64,000 nucleotides of DNA from Sipunculus nudus. Lineage: Eukaryota; Annelida; Sipuncula; Golfingiida; Sipunculidae. A program made the translations under genes and the position numbers. Position 1 is the first letter of the stretch; each line of letters starts with the position of its first letter. The DNA lies in contig CM049307.1 in assembly GCA_026874595.1 (NCBI GenBank), positions 43,468,362-43,532,361 of the forward strand, read 5' to 3'. Under the pieces are notes generated by a model. The model ran no database searches. It had not been told where the DNA came from and was given only the letters and a program-made list of their open reading frames with translations. Of the stretch, positions 13,801 through 25,800 are shown piece after piece.

Positions 13801-16800
13801 GTATGGCACCAATATAAAGGTAAACGGGTACATGTGTACTAATTTGCCAGGGAAACTGGCCAGGATGCATGTCAGCACTGCGCCAGGTTAGGGTCCCTGA
13901 GTGTACATAGACTACCTGAACTTAATGAGGCTGAGCCAGTGCTGGAAAGTTACAGATAAACAGCATTCCAGTGCTGATAGTGCTTCTTGCTGGAGCAGCA
14001 GCTACTGTTGCTTACTAAGTGCACAGGATGCTTTATATATATAAATATATGTATATATACTCAGGTAGCCAGATCCACAGGTGTTAGGGCTGAGGGGCTG
14101 GGGGAGCTGTCTGGTTGTCTGCTGCCAGCTTCTGATTGGCTGACAGCCCCAGCATACTTCTGTCTGTATCCTATAACCCTGTAAAGTGGTCCTGCCACTT
14201 CTCCCTCTGCTCTGACACATGTACAGTACTACGCAGCACTAGCTGGCTGCAGAGTTTGGCTTCATACTAGTGTTGAAGCATTGCCATATAGCACCTAGGG
14301 ATGTGCTGATGTTTACGTTGCTCGATCTGTGTGTACTGGTGTCAGCATTGATTCAAAAGAAACGCAATTCTGTAAAAAGTGGTTTATGAAGAGGCTGCTA
14401 AACCACGTGGCCATCACCACACTGGAGCCCATATGTCAGTGTTTGACAGAAATGTGGAATAATAGTAAACACTGGTGTATTGGATAGTTATACTTGAAAG
14501 TTACATCAAGTGTATGACATATTTTGACATCACGTGACAAGCTTTCACAATGTCCTGGATGAATCCAAGGATGTTTGTTAGTTGATGCTGGAAGGAAATT
14601 TATAATAAGACACACATGTTGTCGTGGAGCACACAGCAAAGCCACCCTGCCACTCTCTGGGTATCAGTTTCATCCCACCAGGAGCCTTTGTTATCAAGTG
14701 TAACGGTTAGCGCATACACACCAAGGCTTATAAAACAAGGCTGGCAAACAGCTGAGCACTCTACATAGCTGGAGCTATTGTCCTGTCAAGATAACCCACA
14801 CTGTTATACAGAACTATAAATGTTCCCAAAGTGTATAGCTGCATGCAGTACATGGATATCATCAGTATCAGGCAGTAATTCAGGATATGGATTACGGTCT
14901 TTGATGTAGCAGATATTATGGACCAGTGATCAGACCAGATATATTAATCAGGAAATGACAGGGCTGATCAATGTGATTTGATGTGGAATGATGTCGGTGG
15001 CTGTGTAGTTTTATGTTGTCGCCATTGAGAGGATCCTAAATATCCCTCTTCATCTGAAGTGCTCATCCAAGGAGACGCTCCACTGGAGAAATACCTACTA
15101 CACTGTTGATTGTCTATCACTGTATTACTAAAATGGCATACTATCAGGGAGACAGATACTCAGAGCTTGTAAGTATCACTCAGGAGCCATATCCTTCACT
15201 TCACACAAATATATCAGCATGGTTTTCAAAGTTTACTGTAACAAACTTATATTGGTTCATTTGTATTTCACTGTCATACCATCTAAAGTTAAAAACACCA
15301 AAAAACAGTGCCAGACACACGTCTCACGGACAAGTGGTTGACCATTCTGTGAAGCAGGTTTAACATTCAACGGCAGGTAAACATTAACCAACCAGACTTT
15401 ATTTCAGTACCACTGTTTGACTAAAGTTAAGAAGTGATCGTAAGGGATAGAGAAGGGTCATCCACTGGTAAAAATAACCCCTGGAAAGGCACCTAGATAA
15501 AAGCCAGCTAAAAAGTTTGTGAATTGTATCATATTTCAGGTGCAACTGTCCAACTGATAAAGTTTTCTTTAAAAAAATTGTACACAGCTTTTGAAGTGAT
15601 CGGGATAAAAAACATGCATTATGATTTATCGATGATACCAATAGTGAAAGTTATAAGACTGCACCCTCCTATATGGCCTAGCATGAGGCCAACACCCTTG
15701 GCCAGTAACCAGTACATCTAGTTCTCATTCCTCTGGAGATTCAGACACACAACTGGCCAGTCAGTCAACCAAGCTGATCAATAATTCTTTGATTATATGC
15801 CTTTGTCAGGCTGTATCAGAAACATGGTTTCCTGTAGGTATGCCTTTGATGTGGAGTACCCTACTCAGGTTATAGAAATTATGAACTCAGAGATGTCACT
15901 CACACTTCCATCACTGGTTTCTCAGTTTGATACAGTTTGAGAACTGCAATGAGATATATGCCAGATAAAAGACAACATAACAAATATGTTTAATATTAAA
16001 GAGGTCTCTCAGAGTTCAAATCTGAATAACTCCACTTTGTTTACTTTTACCAAGGAGTAAAGGAGGATGGGTTTATGTATTTACCCTACATTTATCCTGT
16101 GTGTTTGTTGATGTTTATTTGTCAGTTTTCTGGATTTTGGAATGTACCCATCACATTTTAAAGCCAGCCATTCACCTACCTTTTCTATAGAATTTACGTG
16201 ATTTCTGGCTTATTCTGTGTACATATTAATGTACTCCAGGTAATACCTTTTTAAGAAAAATTCTTATTACGCATCTGTGACAGATGCATGATATTGTTTA
16301 TCTACAGGCTGGTATCCTAAGTTTTCATGGTTGTCTGGAAGTTGAAAGGTCACTAGCTGCAAAACAACATTTGCAAAACTCTGGTTGGTCTGACTTTTGG
16401 ACTCTCTGTAATAGGGTAGGAAGATACCCAAGAGAAGAATGTAGAAATTCTGAGAACCATGATGGTAATAACAACACCCTATTTATTTATTATCATTCAG
16501 TCAGCTTCAAACTCATTCATTAGACAGCACCATATTTGCTGGAAAAAAATGAAATGATTGGCACTCACAAACACAAGAAGAAATTTTACCTCCTGTGTAA
16601 CCAACTTTTCCATTGAGATACACCAGCTGACAAGGAAATATCTCATTTGCTTCCTGTGTTTTCTCAGTCACTCTGAATTTGTACAACTGCCAGGACTATT
16701 TTTGGGTACATACAACCTGATCCACAGGGTGAAAGTGTGGCAGGAACAAACCACAACTGTTGTTGTAAATAACACAGTAACCTATTTGCAACTGACAAAC

Positions 16801-19800
16801 AGAAAAGGACCAGTTAACAGCAAAACAACAAGAGCAACTTAATATTGTGTTTATGTGTTTTCCATGGTGACATGGGGATGACAGATTTATCATGTAGCTG
16901 CAGCAGTTATGGGGACACTTTTCACAATAACGACCACATTACGACCTCCCAGGTGGCTGTCTACACATGAACACTTTTGATACCAGCATTGGTCTGTGTG
17001 ATTCCGTATGGCAGTCCTCACTTCACCACAAAGCTATAAACACAGTTAAAAGAGAGTTTCATGCAGATTTTCATTTATATTAATAGTGCACCAACAGGGA
17101 GCATAATTTATGCTCTCAATAAATGATGTTTTGGAATGAGTATATCAGGCCAGACTGTACCTGTTTTTGATCCAGGTGAGAAAATCTCAAAAAGCAAATG
17201 TTTGAAATATTTTTATAACATGTTCATAGGACACATCTTCAAGGGCTAAAATATTAACCCCCCCCCCCCCCCCAACATACATACTCGCACACACACAAAG
17301 GAAATTCCATGATCCAGGATAAACCAGCTGATTGGTTGGTGAAGTGAAATTGATTGTCTTGAATCAACCAGCATTTCTGTAGCTGCCACCACGAAATGTC
17401 ATTACTTTTAACAGTGCTACTTCTGTGACAACCTTTTAACCAGGAAATACAGAGATTTCATTTTGATGCCATTTTGCTTACAGTGTCTCATGACCAATCC
17501 AGATCATACTTACAAGGTATGTCCCTTTCGCTGCCAAAGAGATATATTTAGAATAGCTGTTGTCCATAAAACATTGCCTGCTGTCACTCAAAAGTCACAC
17601 TGCATATAAATATTTATTTCAACCTTTTAAAATTTGTTGTCTCACATGTTTGCTCAACATTTGCAAAAAAGATGTGTCCCAGCAAGGCACAGATGATATC
17701 CCACCAGGGCCTAGTTATATTACTCTCCTCAGTTTAACTAATACATCAGGAGATACAATTTCGGCAAGTTGTTTTGCTACCATGTGTTTTCTGCTTGGTT
17801 GCTTCTGCCTTTTTATAACAGTTAAAAGCGAGGTTACCATATAGAAAACATAGGTTGACTGAAGTTGTCCATAAAGATTTCCCAGGGGATATGGGATATA
17901 TTTACTACCAGTAATTGTTTATAACTAAATCGGTATAATGCAGCATACTGATCAAAGATCAGAGCCAGCTGAGTACATAGAGGGACATAGTTTTTGTACA
18001 AACACCACAAAATTGCTTTTAACCTCAAAGTAATTGTTACAGTCATAGCTAGAAAAAAAGGAGTACTTCATGATAATGATTATCTGGAGCTGGTCTGAGC
18101 CACATCTTTTCCTCTTGGAAATTTGGCAGTATTGGAAATGTTCTTTCATATTCTGTAATTTGTAAGTCTTCCAGAAAACTGATGTACCTTCAAGCAACTC
18201 TATATGGTTGACTTCTCATACAGCTCACACTCATGCTAAATGCTAGCCTCATATTTCTTTAGTTTACTAAACAACCTCTTTAACTAATTCTAAGAATTCA
18301 CATTTATTTCCATATAGGTCTTCTGGTGGTTTTAGAAGGCCTGATTTATACCAGACATATCAGTATTTTAAACTGATTGATCACATTTGTTTGACCAGTG
18401 CATTTTGTGTTTTCCAGAACGGTGTTGGCCATGGCACAATGACCGATGAGGTTCTGACATTGAATGTAGGGGGCACCACCTACACCACCACAAGAGCTAC
18501 AATCACAAAGTACCCGGATTCCATGCTTGGGGCCATGTTCAGCGGACAGTTTGTGCCGACGTCATGTGATAACCAAGGGAATTATTTCATTGACAGAGAC
18601 GGTGAAGTGTTCCGCTACATATTGAACTTTCTGCGCTCAGGACGACTTTGCTTACCTCAGGGATTTAACGATTTTGATTTGTTAGAGGCGGAGGCCGACT
18701 TTTATCAGATACAACCTTTAATCTCTACAGTGCGTCTCTTGCGGACCCCAGACAAACCCAAAACAGGTTTATATATAGAGATTTTAGACTTTGAAGAAAC
18801 AGCATATTTTTATCGTTTTTACTCAGACCCACCCCGAGGGATACACACAGAACTGAAAAATGGGGGGTTAGTAATCTCAGGGCCCAGAACAGTGCTACAA
18901 ACATTACCGTTACCAGAGAAAGCCAAAAAGGACCTGGAGTCCAACGAGGCAGCATATCGGAGTATAAATATAGGCACCAGCAGCACACCAGGTTGTTCAA
19001 AAATGGCAATAACTCATCACCTGCAGAACATAGGCTGGCAGCTTGTACAGTCATCGTTTGCCAATAACAGTGACAGTGACGGCTCCTACATGGTCCACAA
19101 ATACATGTGGTTCCTACCGGACAGTTGATGCATGGCCACATTAATCATACCAGGAGGCAGGGGTTTTCTACAGGACCTTCCAGGCGGCTCTCATTTCCAG
19201 TCTTAGCCATGGGAACATTATGTTATAATACTCTTTTAAAATGTGAGTACACTGAAGGGATCATGACCAAATTAAACAGACAATTCAAGATGTACCAAGT
19301 TCACATGGACAACGAGCTGATCAGCTAAGGGTGGTTATTGCAGAACTTTCAAACTTTTTTTTACTTATATTGCAGTTGAACACTTTTTCAGATACCAGCT
19401 GATTGGAATACCTGATACCAGCTGATTGGAATACCTGATAACAGCTGATTGGAATACCTGATAACAGCTGATTGGGATACCTGATAACAGCTGATTGGAA
19501 TACCTGATAACAGCTGATTGGGATACCTGGGTTTCTTCATCTGAAGAGACTCAGATGCAGAGACAAGCATCATGCATGCCTGTGTGAGGATTAAACAGAC
19601 GCTGGACCAAAGTCAATTATTATCTCATATGAACTCATGCATTATAAAAACTGCTTTTGGTATCTAATGTGTAACCAAATTTAACTTTACCACCACCTCA
19701 TATACTTATATAAAATGCACAGCTTTTAGGTCCTGGTATATTTTTGCTGTTAGGTTTCCTTGTGTCTTTCATTATATTATGGTACTTAAAATATAATTAT

Positions 19801-22800
19801 AATAAAGCTTGATTAGGATTTAACTTGGTATTTGGGAAAATGTGAGATTTTATTTAAATAAGAATATTGCTCCAAAGGATCGATTTATATGGATCTATGT
19901 GGTTTTAGCTATTTCTTAATTGCATCTGGAAAAGAAAGAGCACAAGTTATTGAAACAAACAATTCAAACTAAATAATTAATGAAAATCAGTATTCTTCAG
20001 AGCCTTGCCAAATCTTAAGTTCCATAATAATAACAGAACAGGTCAGAGAGTACATATATGATACTATTTTAAGTTACTGGAGAAGTCTCAGTATTTTCAA
20101 ATCTTGCAGTTATTCGCTTACTTAGGTAGCTTTTATAAATGTAATAAAGTTACATTTTAGTATTTTCTCTATGTCCATTCTATTGTTTTCCAAAAAGTAA
20201 CATTTAATACATTTTGTTACATTTCCAACAGGTCCATTCTGGGATACAGCAATGAAACATGGTGGTTTATTTTTTTAAATATATTACAGAGTGCTGTCTT
20301 TTGTCAGTTGATTCTGTGCCAGCTTTGTAACCTCACACACTGGTGGTGCTGTATCTCCAGTGCTCAACAACAATATGGCTGGCTAATTGTCTTATTTCAG
20401 AACCATTATTTGTAATATTAGTTTTCTGCTACCTTCCATACAAATATGACCATAGATTGTTAACATTTTTGTGAATTATGGAAAAGTCTTGGTATAAATG
20501 TAGCTCAGCTCCATCTGTCGTGTAGAACCACTAACTTGTGGACCATAATATCTTTTATAGAAAACTGAAGATGTGGCATCACCACATATTTCGTCTTACA
20601 TATGCGGTAAAGTTTTTAATGATGAAATAAAAATTGGTATCCCTCCTGCACTGCAGGAATGAAGGATAACCCAGCAGGGAAAAGCACTGAATTAATGAAG
20701 TGTAGACGCATGGTCTTAGTGATACACTGTGAAACCTGTGGAGTAAGGCCACCTATGGGACTGGCCGAAACTGTCTTATTAGACAGGTGGTCTTTCAGAC
20801 AGGTTCCACCATCATTGCATGTGAAAGGAGATGGTATGAGAGGTTCAAGAACTGAATTTTAATTGACTTGGCTCACATCTAAATTTGATTTTATGCAGAA
20901 CCAGTTTATTTTAGCTTGGAATAAGAACACTGTGCATCTGCACTGTAGTTTACTTTATAAAAACCAAAATCAGTTCATTCAATGAAAATGACTTTGTTGT
21001 CCACATCTCTTTGGTTAATCCAATGTACTCATTTTACTATGCTGATAATAGTGGTATATTGAGTGAAGGATTTAGTGAAATAATAGCAAAAGTGTTCTCA
21101 CATAGACTAGGAAAGGACTTGCCTTCCTGCAGTTGGTTTACTATAAACTGGATTAAAATAAACTGAACAAATGACTGTAGACCATTTTAATGTAGATTAC
21201 AGTAGATCAAACTGATGCAGGTTAGCAGCCTTGTGCAGACAGAGTAATCCAATTCATGATCCCAGCCTTATACACATTGCATATATAAAACTAGCTAGCT
21301 GAATATGTGAACATGTAACCAGGCATATGATTTAATGCTACTTTTACATTATACAGGGGCCAGTAGCTGATAAACCATTTTCTAAATTCTGTGATAGCAG
21401 GTTCCACTGATATTAACAGTTACTCAACCATGGTTTATTTATTTAATTCTGCAGGATATGGTTTATTTTTTTCTCATAAATTATTAATATATTTATGATG
21501 AACTGATGAATCTGCTTTATCACCTTTTCCTTCTTTTATCATATCATCTGGTAATAATCACATGGCATTAAATGTAATACTGCGATTTCTAAAAACCTTA
21601 TTTATAATATTCTTATTTTAGTATACCTATTAAGCTTAAATTATAGCTTGAGCCAATCTGTATACATTATTATAAGGTCAAGGTCTTTATCCTATATTCT
21701 TATCAATATAATCAAACAGGGGTCATGTGGTAGTCAGAAACCTGACAAAGTATTCTTTTAGAAACTAACATTTGACAAACCAGTTTTTATTTATTGTAAA
21801 CATATTGATACAACTGATATATTTTGATGATTTTTTATATGAATGTGTACATTTTCTGTTTGTCTTGAATAACAAACTCAGCTTGATTCTCCCTAGTCTT
21901 GATTAGCATATCATGAGAAAGATTGGTGCAGAAGTTTATAATTGAGATGACTCTGGTAAAATGGTTCCCCATGGAAGATTTAGGTCATGTTTGGTTATGA
22001 GAAGCCTGCATGGACAGGTCAGCTCAGTAGGTATTTGGGTAAAATGATAGGTTTTGTGATAATGAAACTGTAGGTCATGCAAGGTCGCTATGACCTGATT
22101 ACACAAGGCCAATGAAAGGAATGGATGTACACACAGCATAAGGCCAGAATGTGCCTGTGTAACTATCTTGAATTGCATTAAAATATATTCCTCAACAATG
22201 CAGTTGTTTTTGAGAATATAAAAAATATATGTTGGCTATACACTGTGTTTGGGTTTTTGAACACAAGGTTTTCAAATTAACAATAGGAATTTATCTAGAA
22301 AATGAAACCCTTGAGAATAAGATACTGTGGTTGCCTTTTTGTTTCATGAGGGTTTAATTTCACGATATTTGCGAAAGTAAAATATTTGTGGTATTGTAGG
22401 ATTTTTTTCTAAACTTTAAATCAATACAGATCCTGTTATACTTAAATTTTACAAGTTCTCATACAATCACGAAAATGAAACCCTTGCGAAACATCCGAAC
22501 TGAAGATATCGCGAAATTACAGCCTCGAGAAAAATAAAACCAACCACAGTACTTCATCTACACAGATGAATTGTCATTCACAATTATAACCCCATGGGCA
22601 TTTTATGCATGATATCCATATGGGGAAATGACTGTAGGTTTAAAAATCAAAAGATTGATAAAATAAATAACATATTTTATGTTACCCTTTATATCAATGA
22701 TTGACATTGTAAATACTATTTGATCTTTCATATTAACTGCTACAGAATTTCCACTCATTCACTCAAGTCCTCATCAAATTGTTGTGTAAGCATGCCTATT

Positions 22801-25800
22801 AAATAATGATTGTGATAAGGGGTATATTATATTGATCTGTAGGTTACTGCAGGGTAAGATTGAGAAAATGGAAACCTCACAAAATAGTGAAAAAGTGAAA
22901 ATTGTAAAGTCAAGCCTTAAAAAAATACACTCCAACTTCTATCATGTGGACACCCTTGGGACTGGGCTAGACTGGCCACTTTATGAAATCAGCCACAATA
23001 TATGGTATCAGGATTGAGATACAATGCTGTGCTTCTTATTGATTCATATTTTTATGTGGATGGTTTAGAAGGGTGTCCACATGTCCCAGCAGCCTGTAGT
23101 TTGATTCCCATTTAGTTATGGTAGGTCCAGGGTTCAACCACTTCGTGAGAGAAAAAGAAATTTAGACTTACCAAAAAAAAAAAAAAAATGGTTACTTTCA
23201 TGGTTTGTCTTGACCTTGGGGGACACCCATTTTAATACTGCATGATATCCAATGACTTTAAAAGGTACATCTGCCCTGAAGACCATCCAAAAGCAAACAA
23301 GAAGCCCTGTTTACCTATGGCTGTTATTATAGAGTGGCCTAGGGTTTATCTGTCTCTGTACATCAATAATTATTTGCTGAGGTAATTTATATACAATGCA
23401 TAAGCATTTTAAAAAGAGCAAATTAATAAACACACATTACAAATCCGCATAAATTATCTAATAGAAGACATTAATATAAATTACCTCTGCATAAACAAAT
23501 TACATACAGTAATACAGACTCAATCAAATATATTTTGTAATTTGTATATTTGCACAGATCTCTTTAAAAATAATTTTAGTTGAAAAAATATGTTTTTATA
23601 TCCCTTCATTGAGATGACTAATCAGTGCTGAAGATAATATTGACTAAAGGTTGTTCACCCATTTAATAATCATGGTTTTAGGTATAAATGATTTATGCAG
23701 TCAAAGCAAGGTTCCATCATACATTACAGAGAAAGGTCATTAATACAAACTAGCACTGAATGAGAAGAGCTTATCAATATGTACATGTACTTTAAGGTAA
23801 AGAGTGATTAAATAGACATTGCTGCAGAATAATAAAAAAATATAATGGATAATTGTAATCAGGACTAAATTATTTCCAAAAATGTTATCGATACACATTT
23901 TGCTTGAAAACTAGAAAATTTGTGAACATACAGTCCACAGTGGGAGCACTTTAAAGCCACATATGCTAATTTTAAATTAATAATCATGATGACTTAAGTA
24001 TTTACATCGGCATTTCCCTTATTTTAAGCTTGATAAAGCAGTAATTCAGATATTATTTGCAAGTTTTACTCTGGTAGAGTTAATTGTATCCCCAGACAAA
24101 GTCGGGATACTATGGTTAAAGGACGGTTGCGCCGCCACCGCCACCCCCACCCCCACAAAGATTTTGTTTGGATGCAAAAACTCAAAAAATATTTTACGGA
24201 TCATTTTCAAATTTGACATATGCATAGATATGGGTGAGAGGTCAAAGCCTAATTAAAATGGGGTCATGACCTTTACTAGGAGAGTGACCTTGGTCTAATA
24301 TATGTCCATTCTGGGAGAAAATCACTCAAATTCTTAAATAGCTCAAGAAATCTTGCATGGATTGATGCAAAAATCAAGTTTACTGAAGATCTTGGATAGT
24401 ATTGTCATGTATGGGAAACTGGTGGCGCCACCTGTTATCCTTTTCTGGATTTTGTGCTATTTTACACCCCAATCATTGCCACTCAACAGTACTGTGAGCA
24501 ATGTAAGTCAAAAACTAATAGACAGATTTCTTTCATATTATGCATATACATAGACATGGGTTATGGGAAGATGTATATTTAAATTGGGGTCTTGACCTTT
24601 CATATGAGAGTGGCCTTGACCTTGAATAATGCTATATATGGTGGAAATCACACAAAATCATAAATATCTCAATAAGGGATGCATGGATTGGTCCAAAAAT
24701 CAAATTGACTGAAGATCTTGGATGGCTTTGTCTTCTGCGGAAGACAGGTGGTGCCATCTTCTGTTCTTTTCTTGTTTTTCACACCTTTTAATACCCCATT
24801 GTTGCCACTTGACAGTACTCTGAGCATTATGAGTCTAATGGACAGATTGGGCTGAAGTTGTTCATGTACATTGATCTTGGATACCTCCATCCTGTATTCA
24901 AGACTGGTGGTGCCATCAGCAATCGTTTTGGTGTGGTGTCCATCTGTACATGTACTTTGAGTGAAAATTGCTAATATATCTGGAGTGGTTCAAGGTATTG
25001 GTCTATAATTTGGCATGTCTATCCATCTTGGAAAATTTTCCAGTAAACCAGACAGGTGGTGCCACTTACCTTCCTGTTTCCGTAAAATAAATTCATGCTC
25101 TTTTCTGAGAAATGATTCTCTGTATTGGCCCCCAATATTTGGTGACAAAATATTGTTTTTCATGTTGATGGATAGAAGAAACCATAGTGGCTTGTCAAGT
25201 GTCAGTATATGCTACTGTAGATGGGGGGGGGGGGGGGGGGGGGGAGCCTATTTCGGTGCCAAGAAATATCTGGTTTGATTTGTTCCACTGAGCAAGCATA
25301 CTTGAATGACCTTTTTTTTATAACTGTGTCACAACTGCTCTTAAATGTAAAACCTTCAAAACTATGAAGAAATGTCCTTTTTTACTAGTAAAAGAGATCT
25401 TAGACTTTATACCACTGTTTAAAAGTCCATTAAGGAGAACATTACAGTTAACAGTTTTTCTAAGTGCAAGTGTCCAGCATGTACAGCAATATGGGTATGT
25501 TCAATATGCCTGATCTATATGCAAAGGCATGATGACCATGCAGGTGATATAGTATTTTTCAGTCTGAGAAAAAGATTTTGGAGTTGCTGAGGGATAACAT
25601 CAATGATCTTTTCTCACTCTTCCTTTTTCAAAGCAGGTCACTTTATTTCTGGAACCCTTACTTCTTTTTATCAGTAAATAATATTGGGAAGGCCTGACAA
25701 ACACTTGGTTGGATTAAAATACAGAGGGTTTAGCAAGTTGGTAAATAGAATAACTTACTCATAATAGACACATTTTCTGAGAATGCAGGGTTCTATCTTT

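Larger units (their letters stand above)
10120..25758 (-). other. ADAMTS intron 20, 15.6 kb, hosting the KCTD gene
   Basis: Bounded by GTAAGT at 25758 and TTTCAG at 10120. It contains the plus-strand KCTD gene (15133-19806), poly-C tracts at 11216-11240 and 17258-17273, a poly-G tract at 25223-25244, a MITE at 22323-22551 and a tandem repeat at 24092-25000. Other sequence is AT-rich with no recognised gene. Confidence 0.85.

Noticed and set aside
18391-18417. ATG at 18391 as the KCTD start codon
   Set aside because: The first nine codons span a polypyrimidine tract ending TTTTCCAG, which is a splice acceptor, and the KCTD family N-terminus is not otherwise matched there.
18725-19141. 138-codon minus-strand open frame
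   Set aside because: It is the antisense shadow of the conserved KCTD coding exon.
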